DNA of 64,000 nt from Pseudomonas sp. CFBP13508. GTDB taxonomy: Bacteria > Pseudomonadota > Gammaproteobacteria > Pseudomonadales > Pseudomonadaceae. A program made the position numbers and the translations under genes. Below the pieces are notes generated by a model. It was not told the DNA's origin, ran no database searches, and worked only from the letters and a program-made list of their open reading frames with translations. The stretch is from assembly GCF_005233515.1 (NCBI RefSeq), contig NZ_QFZZ01000008.1, positions 248,001-312,000 of the forward strand, read 5' to 3'. Positions 15,301 through 24,009 of the stretch are shown here, piece after piece (position 1 is the first letter of the stretch; each line of letters starts with the position of its first letter).

Positions 15301-16618
15301 CCGCGCCCGCCTCGGCGCCTTTGGGCCAATCCCGTTGCCCGCCATTGCCGAGCCGCTCGCCCTGCCAGTTGCGCAAGTCAATCAGGCCCTCGCGCAACTG
15401 GAGCGTGAAGGTTATGTGTTGCGCGGCCAGTTCACGCCGAACAGCGTGATTGAAGAATGGTGCGAACGCCATCTGCTGGCGCGCATCCATCGCTACACGG
15501 TCAAGCGCCTGCGCCGGGAAATCGAACCGGTGGCATTGCAGGATTTCATGCGTTTTCTGTTCGACTGGCAGCATCTGACGCCGGCCACCCAAGGTCAGGG
15601 CAGCGCGGTGTTGCCGGCGATTATCGGCCAGTTCGAAGGCTACCCGGCGGCAGCTTCGGCGTGGGACAGCGACATCCTGCCGGCGCGCCTCAAGGACTAC
15701 TCGCCGAGCTGGCTGGACGACCTGTGCCGCAACGGCAAACTGGTGTGGACGCGCATCAGCGCGCGGCAGAAGGTCAGCGGCTCGGCATTGCGCAGTACAC
15801 CGATTGTGCTGCTGCCGCGCAGCCAGGTGGGTTTGTGGAGTGCATTGGCGGAACAGACGCCAGTGAGTGAGTTATCGCCGAAAACACAGAAAGTCTTCGA
15901 GGCGCTGAGTCAGCAAGGCGCGCTGTTTTTCGATGAGCTGATACACGAAGCGCGCCTGCTGCGCAGCGAACTGGAAATCGCCTTGCAGGAACTGGTTGCC
16001 GCAGGTTTGGTGAACGCCGACAGCTTCGCCGGTCTGCGCGCGCTGATCACTCCCGCAAGCAAGCGCCAGCAGCGCAGCAGTCGACGCGGGCGCGGGGCGT
16101 TTATCGGCGGCATGGACGATGCCGGGCGCTGGGCATTGCTGCGCCGAGGTTCGTCAGCCGATGCCGCCGAGACGCTCGAACATGTCGCCATGACCCTGCT
16201 GCGCCGCTACGGCGTGGTGTTCTGGCGTCTGCTGGAACGCGAGGCGGACTGGCTGCCGAGCTGGCGGGAATTGCTGCGCACGTTTCATCGTCTGGAAGCG
16301 CGGGGCGAGATTCGTGGCGGGCGGTTTGTCAGTGGTCTGGCTGGCGAGCAGTTTGCCTTGCCCGAAGCCATTCCCTTGCTGCGCGAAGTACGCCGACGCC
16401 CGCAGGACGGCAGCCTGGTGGCGGTGTGTGGGGTTGATCCATTGAATCTGGCCGGGACCTTGTTGCCCGGGGTGAAAGTGCCGGCGCTGGTGAGCAATCG
16501 GCTGGTGTATCGCGATGGGGTGCCGGTGGCGGCGGTGATTGCCAGCAAGCAGCAGGTTTGGGTAGAGCTGGATCCGATAGCCATGGGACAACTGCATGCC
16601 AAGCTGATCCGGCATTGA
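12332..16618 (+). CDS. lhr: Lhr family ATP-dependent helicase (long form)
   Basis: A 1428-residue superfamily 2 helicase with the full Lhr architecture: two RecA domains and a winged helix, then a long C-terminal extension. Motifs include APTGSGKT, DEIHAM (DExH), GLSAT, FVNTRRLAERL, TASLELGIDIG and QRVGRSGHQ. The length matches the long bacterial Lhr with the Lhr-CTD, for which uracil-DNA glycosylase activity has been reported. The start at 12332 (MNLPLPANSALAGFHPAVS) follows the REP unit; an earlier in-frame start at 12086 would cross the REP and the divergent promoter region. It has no ligase or exonuclease neighbour and is probably transcribed alone. Confidence 0.95.
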   Translation: MNLPLPANSALAGFHPAVSAWFNKTFPAVTAAQARAWPLIRQRRSTLIAAPTGSGKTLTAFLAVLDELVHRGLEQPDGLPAETLVIYVSPLKALSNDIQINLQNPLAGITAQLREMGLPELTITTAVRTGDTPQKDRAAMRKIAPHILVTTPESLYVLLGSESGRRMLGTTRTVIIDEIHAMAAGKRGSHLSLSLERLQALCAEPLTRIGLSATQKPVEAVARFLVGHARPCEIVDIGHARPRDLGIEVPPVPLSAVMANDVWELVYERLAELAREHRTTLIFVNTRRLAERLSRHLSERLGKQAVAAHHGSLAKEFRLDAEQRLKRGELQVLIATASLELGIDIGEVDLVCQISSPRSIAAFLQRVGRSGHQVGGTPKGRLFATTRDDLIECAALLDCVRRGELDTLHIPEKPLDVLAQQIIAEVSCQEWSEDALLAMYRRAWPYRDLDEKHYQALLSMLAEGYNGRQGIRSAYLHRDAVSRTLRGRRGAQLTAVTSGGTIPDNADYSVLLEPQGLNIGSVNEDFAVESIAGDVFQLGNTSYRILRVESGKVRVEDAQGMPPTIPFWLGEAPGRSDELSAAVARLQAQLDELLSASPGNLQPALDWLTTILGLNLASAEQLVEYLARARQTLGALPSQDTLLMERFFDESGGTQLIIHTPFGSRINRAWGLALRKRFCRTFNFELQAAASEDAIVLSLSTSHSFELDEVWRYLHSNSAEHTLIQAVLDAPLFGVRWRWNAGVALALPRFTGGRKVAPQLQRMKSEDLIASVFPDQIACLENLAGEREVPEHPLVEQTLDDCLHEAMDSEGWLTLLRRMERGEVRLIARDLPAPSPLAAEILSARPYTFLDDAPLEERRTQAVINRRWSDPQSTDDLGALDADAITAVREEAWPSPNSLDEMHEALMSLACISDAEARANAGWPDWLQTLIASGRACLLRIDAEHQLWLARERLSCLQALYPQATLLTEAVVLPGFDDTWAFDEALVEVIRARLGAFGPIPLPAIAEPLALPVAQVNQALAQLEREGYVLRGQFTPNSVIEEWCERHLLARIHRYTVKRLRREIEPVALQDFMRFLFDWQHLTPATQGQGSAVLPAIIGQFEGYPAAASAWDSDILPARLKDYSPSWLDDLCRNGKLVWTRISARQKVSGSALRSTPIVLLPRSQVGLWSALAEQTPVSELSPKTQKVFEALSQQGALFFDELIHEARLLRSELEIALQELVAAGLVNADSFAGLRALITPASKRQQRSSRRGRGAFIGGMDDAGRWALLRRGSSADAAETLEHVAMTLLRRYGVVFWRLLEREADWLPSWRELLRTFHRLEARGEIRGGRFVSGLAGEQFALPEAIPLLREVRRRPQDGSLVAVCGVDPLNLAGTLLPGVKVPALVSNRLVYRDGVPVAAVIASKQQVWVELDPIAMGQLHAKLIRH

Positions 16619-16637
16619 GAGTGTTCGCACCGGCGTC

Positions 16638-16703
16638 TTCGCGAGCAGGCTCGCTCCCACAGTCCAATCCCGTTTCCCCTGTGGGAGCGAGCCTGCTCGC
16701 GAA
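16638..16703. repeat. REPIN (GTGGGAGCGAGCC family)
   Basis: Inverted 23-bp arms at 16638-16660 and 16681-16703 between the convergent ends of lhr and the MscS-family gene. It may help end both transcripts, since no other terminator hairpin is visible there. Confidence 0.95.
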
Positions 16704-16732
16704 TGGCCGGCCCTCCACCCCAAAATCATGCT

Positions 16733-18835
16733 TCAGGTCCGCGACTCCTGCGGCACATCACCCGCAACCACCGCCCCCTCCTCCTGCCGCTTAGGCAACA
16801 ACACCTGCTGTGGATAAGTCTGCGCAAAATGCACATTCGCTGTGTTATCCACAAGCTTCTTCAAGCGCTGGTTGAACGCGCGGCTCACCGCATATTGGCC
16901 ACCGGACACCGTGCGGAATTGCGCCGTCAACACCACGCCGTTCAAGTCCATCTTGTCCACGCCAAATACATCCAGCGGCCCTTGCAGGTTGTACTTGAGG
17001 AACGGGTCTTCGCGGATCGAATCGCCGGCCTCGCGGATCAGCTCGATGGCTCTGTCGACATCGGTGTCGTAAGTGAACTGCACCGAGAAAAACGCGAAGG
17101 CGAACTGGCGTGATTGGTTGGTCACAGCCTTGATCTGGCCGAACGGCACCGAATGCACAAAACCCTTGCCGTCGCGCAGGCGCAAGGTGCGAATGGTCAG
17201 GCCTTCCACGGTGCCGGCGTGGCCGGAATCGAGCACCACCCAGTCGCCGATCGACAAAGTGTCTTCGATGATGATGAACAGCCCGGTGATGACGTCCTGC
17301 ACCAATTGCTGCGAACCGAAACCGATCGCCAGGCCGACCACGCCCGCACCGGCCAGTAGCGGCGCGACGTTGATGCCGAGGTTGGCCATGGTGGTAATCG
17401 CGCAGATCACCACGAGGATGATTTTGATCGCATTGCGCAACAACGGCAGGATGGTTTTCACCCGCGTGCTCGGCTGGCGTGCCGCGCGTTTGCTCAGCGG
17501 CGGTTTCAGCGCTTCCTGAATCGCCGTGTCGAGCACCACCCACAGCAGCCACGTCACCAGGAAGATCAGGCCGATGCTGCTCAAGGCGTTGCTGATCGCT
17601 CGACCGACGGTGCTGCTCTGGGCGAAATCGAGCAGCGACACGCCCCAGATCCGCCCGAGAATATCGATGAACACAATCGCCATGACGATGCGCAGCAACG
17701 CATGCAACAGGCTGAGAAAACGTTCCTTGTAGGCACTGCTGCGCTGGATCGCCTCGGCTTTGCGCGACTTGAACAGGTGCTGCAATACCGTGCTGAGAAA
17801 CACCGTGGCGATCAGCAGCACGGTGGTGAACAAGGCGCAGCGCAGAGCTTTCTGATTGTCCTCGCCGATGCCGATCAGACTGACTGCCGAGACCAGCACC
17901 ATCAGCACGATCGGCCAGTACCACAGCCCGGAAAATATCCGCAGCGACTCTTGCAGCGACGGTTGTTTCAAACGCTGAGCGAGCGGGCGATTGCGGATCA
18001 GATGCGCCACCGGGCGGCGCAGGCGAATCACCAGCAAACCGAAGATAACCGAGGCGATCAGCCCGGTGAACACGGCGATGCTGCTGGTGATATTGCCGCC
18101 CAGTTGCCGGGCGATCTGCGGGCTGGTCAGGGCATCGCTGAGGGCGGCGAGAAAGCCGATCAGGAACAGCGGGCGCGGGCAGTATTCACGGATGATTCGC
18201 GCGGCGGCGCGCTTGTGGCCGACGTTGAACATCACCACCACGCACAACAACATCGACGTGGAAAAGATGCCGCTGCTGGTGGCGTAGGCCAGACACAGCG
18301 CCAGCGCGCGGCCCACCGAAGCTTGCAGAAAATGGCTGACATACAGCGTCAGCGGCAGGCAGATCAGCGCCGGCACGGTGTACGGCAGCACATAGCCGAG
18401 GAGATCCTGACTGCGCTGGCGGGTGCGCAACCAGCGGCCCTCACGTAGACGCTTGGCCAATAGACTGCCAAGCACGGTGAGCAGGGCGAAACTGCCCAGC
18501 CATACGCCCGACAGCGTGAGGAAATCCCCTGCCACGCTCCAGCCCGAGCGGTTCGACGGTTGCTTGACCAGCCGATCGACCTCATCCGCCGCACGGTCGG
18601 CGCGCAGCCGCCAGGCATCGACCAGGTGTTCGTTGAGATCGAGTTTTTCCTGCACATCGTCGATACTCGTACTGATCGCCCCGAGCAAACCGCCCTGCAC
18701 CAGCGGTTCCGGTTCGGCGGGTTTCTCCGTCGAGTCGGCGGCAGCCGGAACGCCCGGCAGCGCGACGGCTTGCGATGTGTTGACGCCGAAGCACAGCAGC
18801 GCTCCCAGCAGAATGGCGATCCTGAAATTGCGCAA
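16733..18835 (-). CDS. MscS-family mechanosensitive channel protein (long, with signal peptide)
   Basis: A 700-residue inner-membrane protein. After a signal-like N-terminus (RNFRIAILLGALLCFGVN) comes a periplasmic stretch of about 70 residues, then around ten hydrophobic segments, then a MscS core with GVVGLAIGFGSQQLVQDVITG forming the pore-lining helix and beta domain (IEDTLSIGDWVVLDSGHAGT). It resembles the YnaI/YbdG-to-MscK-like long class. The chosen start is TTG at 18835 with GGGAG about 9 bases before it; no ATG or GTG fits well. A longer reading to 18991 runs into the repeat element at 18902-19062 and is rejected. Confidence 0.88.
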   Translation of the reverse strand: MRNFRIAILLGALLCFGVNTSQAVALPGVPAAADSTEKPAEPEPLVQGGLLGAISTSIDDVQEKLDLNEHLVDAWRLRADRAADEVDRLVKQPSNRSGWSVAGDFLTLSGVWLGSFALLTVLGSLLAKRLREGRWLRTRQRSQDLLGYVLPYTVPALICLPLTLYVSHFLQASVGRALALCLAYATSSGIFSTSMLLCVVVMFNVGHKRAAARIIREYCPRPLFLIGFLAALSDALTSPQIARQLGGNITSSIAVFTGLIASVIFGLLVIRLRRPVAHLIRNRPLAQRLKQPSLQESLRIFSGLWYWPIVLMVLVSAVSLIGIGEDNQKALRCALFTTVLLIATVFLSTVLQHLFKSRKAEAIQRSSAYKERFLSLLHALLRIVMAIVFIDILGRIWGVSLLDFAQSSTVGRAISNALSSIGLIFLVTWLLWVVLDTAIQEALKPPLSKRAARQPSTRVKTILPLLRNAIKIILVVICAITTMANLGINVAPLLAGAGVVGLAIGFGSQQLVQDVITGLFIIIEDTLSIGDWVVLDSGHAGTVEGLTIRTLRLRDGKGFVHSVPFGQIKAVTNQSRQFAFAFFSVQFTYDTDVDRAIELIREAGDSIREDPFLKYNLQGPLDVFGVDKMDLNGVVLTAQFRTVSGGQYAVSRAFNQRLKKLVDNTANVHFAQTYPQQVLLPKRQEEGAVVAGDVPQESRT

Positions 18836-18901
18836 AACTCCGATCTCCCGTGGCTGACCCTGGTAAGGAACTGATCGGTAATTGCGCGGCAAGTTCAAGA
18901 G

Positions 18902-19062
18902 CCCCCTCACCCCAGCCCTCTCCCCCAGGAGAGGGAGCCGACCGAGTTGCCTGACCAAAATCACCAACTGCACGTCTTGAGTCGAACTCAAGCCCTGAAC
19001 ACCATGCAGATCTGCTCCCTTCCCCTTCGCCCCCTTTGGAGGAGAGGGTTGGGGTGAGGGGG
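18902..19062. repeat. ~160-bp palindrome-ended repeat element, copy 2
   Basis: It has the same CCCCTCACCCCAGCCCTCTC end as the element at 10092-10241 and an inverted, more diverged right end (GGAGAGGGTTGGGGTGAGGG). The interior contains GAGTCGAACTC and TGAAC in the same order as copy 1 read on the other strand. It lies between the divergent MscS-type and DUF72 genes and fills most of that 344-bp gap (18836-19179). In the rest of the gap, only the GGGAGGA ribosome binding site of the DUF72 gene is recognisable. Confidence 0.85.
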
Positions 19063-19179
19063 AAAGCTCTTGATCTTCGCTTCACCCGCGACCGTCCGTA
19101 ACACCACCGAAACTTTCCCGCCCCCGCCGCAGTCATCACAGAACATCGGCAACACGAGGACTTTCTACGGGAGGATGGG

Positions 19180-20106
19180 ATGGCGACGATTCACATCGGT
19201 ATTTCAGGCTGGCGCTACGCCCCGTGGCGCGGGGATTTCTACCCGAAGGGACTGGCGCAGAAGCGCGAATTGCAGTTCGCCTCCCGCGCGGTCAACAGCA
19301 TCGAAATCAATGGATCGTTCTACGCCCTGCAACGCCCTGAACGTTACGCCCAGTGGTACGCCGAAACCCCTGATGACTTCGTCTTCAGCGTCAAGGCGCC
19401 GCGCTTCATCACCCACGTGCGCCGTTTGCGCGAAATCGAAAAGCCGCTGGCGAATTTCTTTGCCTCGGGCGTGCTGGAACTGAAGGAAAAACTCGGGCCG
19501 ATCCTCTGGCAGTTTCCGCCGAACTTCAAGTTCGATGCCGAGCGCTTCACCCAGTTTCTCGCGCAGCTGCCCCACGATACCCAAGCCGCAGCCGCCCTCG
19601 CCCGCCAACATGATTCACATTTGCCCGGCCACGCCAGCGTCAAAGCCTGGCGCAAGAAGCCACTGCGCCATGCCGTGGAAATCCGCCATGAAAGTTTCAT
19701 CGACCCGGAGTTCGTACGCCTGCTCAAGCGCCATAACGTGGCACTGGTGGTCGCCGATACCGCCGGAAAATGGCCGTACCGCGAAGACCTCACCAGCGAC
19801 TTCGTCTATCTGCGCCTGCACGGCGCCGAAGAGCTCTACGCCAGCGGTTATTCCGAACAAGCGCTCAAGCGCTGGGCCGAGCGCATCGACGCCTGGCATC
19901 ACGGTAAACAGCCAGAGGACGCCCACCTGATAGCGCCACGCCTGAAACCCCGCGCGCGCAAATCCCGCGAAGTGTTCTGCTACTTCGACAACGACATAAA
20001 AGTCCGCGCGCCCTACGACGCACGCAACCTCTTGCAGCGCTTCGACCTCGATAAAGAGCTGGCCACGACTCCCGGGCAAGTTGCCGCAGAAGGAGTTCTG
20101 TCATGA
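19180..20106 (+). CDS. DUF72 family protein
   Basis: A 308-residue DUF72 protein, a TIM-barrel fold of unknown activity. Typical segments are [19 protein letters not shown] at the N-terminus, [63 protein letters not shown] and [18 protein letters not shown]. The ATG has a strong GGGAGGA ribosome binding site 5 bases upstream. It is the first gene of a four-gene operon and overlaps the following phosphodiesterase gene by 4 bp. No function should be assigned beyond the fold. Confidence 0.92.
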   Translation: MATIHIGISGWRYAPWRGDFYPKGLAQKRELQFASRAVNSIEINGSFYALQRPERYAQWYAETPDDFVFSVKAPRFITHVRRLREIEKPLANFFASGVLELKEKLGPILWQFPPNFKFDAERFTQFLAQLPHDTQAAAALARQHDSHLPGHASVKAWRKKPLRHAVEIRHESFIDPEFVRLLKRHNVALVVADTAGKWPYREDLTSDFVYLRLHGAEELYASGYSEQALKRWAERIDAWHHGKQPEDAHLIAPRLKPRARKSREVFCYFDNDIKVRAPYDARNLLQRFDLDKELATTPGQVAAEGVLS

Positions 20107-20900
20107 GTATTCCCGAACCGGTCGGTTTCACCGACGAAGGCTCCGTGGTCGCGCCCTCGGTGCGCACCTTCACCGTACTGACCGTCAACACCCACAAGGG
20201 CTTCACCGCGCTGAACCGGCGCTTCATTCTGCCGGAGCTGCGTGAAGCGGTGCGCAGCGTCGCCGCCGACGTGGTGTTTCTGCAGGAAGTGCACGGCACG
20301 CACGAGCAGCATCCGAAACGCTACGACAACTGGCCGACGATGCCGCAATACGAATTCCTCGCCGACAGCCTCTGGCCGCAATTCGCTTACGGGCGCAACG
20401 CGGTGTATCCGGCGGGCGATCACGGCAATGCGCTGCTGTCGAAATTCCAGATCATCCGCCACGACAACCTCGACGTGTCGATCAGCGGCCATGAAAACCG
20501 TGGCCTGTTGCATTGCGTGCTGCGCCTGCCTGGCGACGGCACCGAAGTGCACGCGATCTGCGTGCATCTGGGCCTGCGCGAAAGCCATCGCAACGCACAG
20601 CTGGATCTGCTGCTGCAACGCCTCGCCGAACTGCCCGCCGATGCCCCGGTGATCGTCGCCGGTGATTTCAATGACTGGCGCCAGCGCGCCGATGCACAGC
20701 TCAAGCCCTGTGGCCTGCGCGAAGTGTTCGCCGAGCAGTACGGCAAGCCCGCGCGCAGTTTTCCCGCGCGTCTGCCAGCGCTACGACTCGACCGTATCTA
20801 CGTACGCAACCTCAAGGCCAGCCGGCCGAAAGTTTTGACCAACCGGCCCTGGTCGCACCTTTCCGACCACGCACCGTTATCGGTGGAGATTGAACTATGA
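20103..20900 (+). CDS. Endonuclease/exonuclease/phosphatase (EEP) family protein, YbhP-like
   Basis: A 265-residue metal-dependent phosphodiesterase fold. The family motifs are VVFLQEVHG (metal-binding Glu), [10 protein letters not shown] (catalytic Asp/Asn) and [10 protein letters not shown] (Asp-His pair). No signal or membrane segment is present. The arrangement EEP gene, then clsB, then ybhN corresponds to E. coli ybhP-clsB-ybhN, so a phospholipid-related substrate is a reasonable guess rather than nucleic acid. It overlaps both neighbours by 4 bp (ATGA), indicating translational coupling. Confidence 0.9.
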   Translation: MSIPEPVGFTDEGSVVAPSVRTFTVLTVNTHKGFTALNRRFILPELREAVRSVAADVVFLQEVHGTHEQHPKRYDNWPTMPQYEFLADSLWPQFAYGRNAVYPAGDHGNALLSKFQIIRHDNLDVSISGHENRGLLHCVLRLPGDGTEVHAICVHLGLRESHRNAQLDLLLQRLAELPADAPVIVAGDFNDWRQRADAQLKPCGLREVFAEQYGKPARSFPARLPALRLDRIYVRNLKASRPKVLTNRPWSHLSDHAPLSVEIEL

Positions 20901-22171
20901 ACAGTGCGCCACTGGAAAAATCTGCCGTCGACCCGGTCCCGTTGAACCCGCCCGTGCGCGAGCCCGGCCACGTTGACGTCGAGTATCAATGGCACAGCAA
21001 CAACCGCGTAGAGCTGCTGGAGAACGGCGAGGAATATTTCCCCCGCGTGTTCGAAGCGATGCGCGCAGCCAAGAGCGAGATCCTGCTGGAGACCTTCATC
21101 GTTTTCGAAGACAAGGTCGGCGCCGAGTTGCAGCAAATCCTCATCGAAGCCGCCCAGCGTGGCGTGCGCACCACGGTCAGCCTCGACGGCTTCGGCTGTG
21201 GCGAGCTGAGCACCGGCTATCTGTCGGCCTTGAGCGATGCCGGCGTGCATCTGCAAATCTTCGATCCGGCGCCAAAGCACCTCGGCATCCGCACCAACTG
21301 GTTCCGCCGCTTGCACCGCAAGATCGTGGTGGTCGACGGCTTGATCGCGTTCATCGGCGGGATCAACTTTTCCGGCGATCACCTGGCCGACTTCGGCCCT
21401 GAAGCCAAGCAGGATTATTCGGTGGAGATCCAGGGCCCGGTGGTCGCCGATATCCATCACTTCGCCCTGCTGCAAAGCGGTCGTCCCGGACGCGCGCGGT
21501 TCTGGTGGCAGCGCCGGCGCCAGCGTCTGGAGGAAATGGCCTTCACCGATCACGACGGTCAGGTGCGCCTGGTGTTCCGCGATAACGATCAACACAACAC
21601 CGATATCGAAGACGTGTATTTGCAGGTGCTGCGCAAGGCCAAGCGCCGGGTGATCATCGCCAACGCCTACTTCTTTCCCGGCTACCGTTTGCTGCGCGAA
21701 ATCCGCAACGCCGCCCGCCGTGGCGTCGAGGTGCGGCTGATCCTGCAGGGCCAGCCGGACATGCTCGTAGCCAAACTGGCGGCGCGCATGACCTACGATT
21801 ACCTGCTGCGTGCCGGCGTGCAGATTCACGAATACTGCCAGCGCCCGCTGCACGGCAAGGTCGCGCTGGTCGACGATGACTGGAGCACCGTGGGCTCGAG
21901 CAATCTCGACCCGCTGAGCCTGTCGCTGAATCTGGAAGCCAACGTGCTGATCCGCGACCGCGCGTTCAATCAGCACTTGTACGAACGCCTCGAAGACCTC
22001 AGCCAGAACCACTGCAAAGCCATGGACGCCAAGCTGTTGCCGCGCGGGCGCATCTGGCACATGACCGTAGGCTTTCTGGTGTTCCACTTCCTGCGGCACT
22101 TCCCGGCCATGGCCGGTTGGCTGCCGGCGCATAAACCGCGTCTGAAGCCTTTCCGAGGTGCGCGTCCATGA
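20897..22171 (+). CDS. clsB: Cardiolipin synthase B (phospholipase D family)
   Basis: A 424-residue phospholipase D superfamily enzyme with two HKD motifs: [19 protein letters not shown] and [19 protein letters not shown]. There is no N-terminal membrane hairpin, which separates ClsB from ClsA. ClsB makes cardiolipin from two phosphatidylglycerols, or phosphatidylglycerol from phosphatidylethanolamine and alcohols. The length is close to the E. coli protein (about 413). It overlaps the EEP gene before and the YbhN-like gene after by 4 bp each. Confidence 0.94.
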   Translation: MNSAPLEKSAVDPVPLNPPVREPGHVDVEYQWHSNNRVELLENGEEYFPRVFEAMRAAKSEILLETFIVFEDKVGAELQQILIEAAQRGVRTTVSLDGFGCGELSTGYLSALSDAGVHLQIFDPAPKHLGIRTNWFRRLHRKIVVVDGLIAFIGGINFSGDHLADFGPEAKQDYSVEIQGPVVADIHHFALLQSGRPGRARFWWQRRRQRLEEMAFTDHDGQVRLVFRDNDQHNTDIEDVYLQVLRKAKRRVIIANAYFFPGYRLLREIRNAARRGVEVRLILQGQPDMLVAKLAARMTYDYLLRAGVQIHEYCQRPLHGKVALVDDDWSTVGSSNLDPLSLSLNLEANVLIRDRAFNQHLYERLEDLSQNHCKAMDAKLLPRGRIWHMTVGFLVFHFLRHFPAMAGWLPAHKPRLKPFRGARP

Positions 22172-23154
22172 GTCATTCCGAAGTGCACTCCGATAGCCAT
22201 TCGGCACAAGCGGCGCCGTCAAAATGGAGCCGCTGGAAACGCCCGCTGACCATCCTGTTTTTCCTCGCGCTGATCGTCCTGCTGACGATGTTCGCCACCC
22301 GCATCGAATGGGCCGAGGTGCTGGAGACCCTTGCCGATTTCAAGGTGCGCACGCTGATCATCGCCGCCAGCCTGACCCTGCTGAGCTTTCTGGTGTACGC
22401 CAGTTTCGACCTGATCGGCCGCACTTACATTCGTCAGGATCTGACCTGGAAGCAGATCCTGCCGGTGGGCATCATCAGCTACGCCTTCAACCTCAATCTC
22501 AGCGCCTGGGTCGGCGGCATCGCCATGCGCTATCGCCTGTATTCGCGGCTGGGCGTAAGCAAAGGCAACATTGCCAAGATTCTTGGCCTGAGCCTGGCGA
22601 CCAACTGGTTCGGCTACATGACCATCGCTGGCGTAGTGTTCAGCAGCGGTCTGGTGAGTATGCCGCCGGGGTGGAAACTCAGCAGTTCGGCCTTGCAACT
22701 GGTCGGTGTGTTATTGCTGCTGGTCAGCGCCGGCTATCTGGCGGCGTGTCAGTTTTCCAAGCGCCGCGAGTGGTCGATTCGCGGCGTGGAAATCAACCTG
22801 CCGTCGCTGCGCATGGCGGTGCTGCAATTGCTCTTGGGCGCGTTGAACTGGTCGCTGATGGCGGCGGTGATCTTCACTCTGCTGCCAAGCAAACTGGATT
22901 ATCCGCTGGTGCTTGGGGTGCTGTTGATCAGCGCGATTGCCGGGGTCATCACGCACATTCCGGCGGGGCTGGGTGTGCTTGAGGCAGTGTTCGTGGCGCT
23001 GCTGCAGCACGAGGCATCGCGCGGCAGTCTGGTCGCGGGATTGCTGGCGTATCGGGCGATTTACTTTCTGTTGCCGCTGTTGATTACGGTGGTGATGTAT
23101 CTGGTGGTGGAAGCCAAGGCCAAGGCGTTGCGGATCGAAAAGAAACCGTCCTGA
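22168..23154 (+). CDS. YbhN-like UPF0104 integral membrane protein
   Basis: A 328-residue multispanning inner-membrane protein of the UPF0104 / lysylphosphatidylglycerol-synthase transmembrane family. Hydrophobic segments start at about residue 28 (PLTILFFLALIVLLTMFA), 60, 90 and 120, with several more after 160. The conserved LSAWVGGIAMRYRLYSRLG segment and GVITHIPAGLGVLEAVFVALL are typical. Related proteins may act as lipid flippases. It lacks the catalytic domain of full MprF proteins. As the last gene of the operon, overlapping clsB by 4 bp, it may move or help make the ClsB product. Confidence 0.92.
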   Translation: MSHSEVHSDSHSAQAAPSKWSRWKRPLTILFFLALIVLLTMFATRIEWAEVLETLADFKVRTLIIAASLTLLSFLVYASFDLIGRTYIRQDLTWKQILPVGIISYAFNLNLSAWVGGIAMRYRLYSRLGVSKGNIAKILGLSLATNWFGYMTIAGVVFSSGLVSMPPGWKLSSSALQLVGVLLLLVSAGYLAACQFSKRREWSIRGVEINLPSLRMAVLQLLLGALNWSLMAAVIFTLLPSKLDYPLVLGVLLISAIAGVITHIPAGLGVLEAVFVALLQHEASRGSLVAGLLAYRAIYFLLPLLITVVMYLVVEAKAKALRIEKKPS

Positions 23155-23172
23155 CCGTGCATTGCTGCTGAT

Positions 23173-23235
23173 GGCCCCTTCGCGAGCAGGCTCGCTCCCA
23201 CAAACTGTGGGAGCGAGCCTGCTCGCGAAGGGGCC
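23173..23235. repeat. REPIN (GTGGGAGCGAGCC family), near-perfect 63-bp palindrome
   Basis: Arms at 23173-23202 and 23206-23235 pair perfectly over 30 bp with only a 3-base loop, because the two REP units almost touch. It lies between the convergent YbhN-like and hydrolase genes, where it could terminate both transcripts. Confidence 0.95.
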
Positions 23236-23250
23236 GGTACATGCGAAACA

Positions 23251-24009
23251 TTATCTGGACTGGATAATGCTCAACCGCTCCCCCACCACCATCTCGGTAA
23301 TCCAGTCCACCAGAATCGAGGTGTAGGCCTGCTGCGAAACCGGGTCACTCAATGCGTGATCCGCGCCATCGATGATCCGGTGGGTCAACGAGTGGGTCTG
23401 CTGACACGCGGCGCGGTAACTCATGATCGTCGCGTGGGGCACGAAATCGTCGGTTTCCGATTCCACCAACAGCACGTCACCCGTGAATTGCGAGCAGGCA
23501 TGCAGGGCGCGATTGCTGTCGGCGCGCACCAGCGTGCCGCGATAATCGCGCAGGTCGGCCTTGTCCAGATCGCGCTTGGGCGTGTGCCATTGCTCGTCGC
23601 GGTACAGCGCCGGCACGCGCAGCGCCAGCCAGCGCACCGGGCGCAATGACGTCAGGATCGAGGCAAGATAACCGCCATAACTGGTGCCGACCACGGCGAT
23701 CGCCGAGGTATCCAGCGCCGGGTGCGCCAACAGGCGATCATAGGCCGCCAGCAAGTCACGCAGATTGTCTTCACGGGTCACCCGGGTCAGCGGAATTCCG
23801 GTGCCGCCGGTGTGCCCGCGCAGGTCGAAGGTCAGGCAAACGCAACCCAGGCCGGCGATGCCTTTGGCCCGTTCCAGATCACGTTCCTGACTGCCGCCCC
23901 AACCGTGAACAAACAACACCCCCGGGACTTTCGATTTGGGACTGAGAAAAGTCCCGCTCATCTGTTCGTCATCAATGTCGATTTGAATGCTTTCGCTTCT
24001 AGCCGTCAT
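23251..24009 (-). CDS. Alpha/beta hydrolase (dipeptidyl-peptidase/acyl-esterase-like)
   Basis: A 252-residue cytosolic alpha/beta hydrolase. VLFVHGWGGSQ forms the oxyanion region, the nucleophile elbow is GTSYGGY, the acid is probably in ESETDDFVP, and the His is in DGADHALSDP. The family is broad (S9-like peptidases, esterases), so the substrate cannot be told. Its start overlaps the end of the DUF3182 gene by 11 bp, and the pair reads as one leftward operon. This suggests a joint function with that ATP-grasp-like protein. Confidence 0.9.
   Translation of the reverse strand: MTARSESIQIDIDDEQMSGTFLSPKSKVPGVLFVHGWGGSQERDLERAKGIAGLGCVCLTFDLRGHTGGTGIPLTRVTREDNLRDLLAAYDRLLAHPALDTSAIAVVGTSYGGYLASILTSLRPVRWLALRVPALYRDEQWHTPKRDLDKADLRDYRGTLVRADSNRALHACSQFTGDVLLVESETDDFVPHATIMSYRAACQQTHSLTHRIIDGADHALSDPVSQQAYTSILVDWITEMVVGERLSIIQSR

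Noticed and set aside
18836-18991. An N-terminal extension of the MscS-family protein
   Set aside because: The frame is open, but its DNA is part of the repeat element at 18902-19062 and the signal peptide would become internal.
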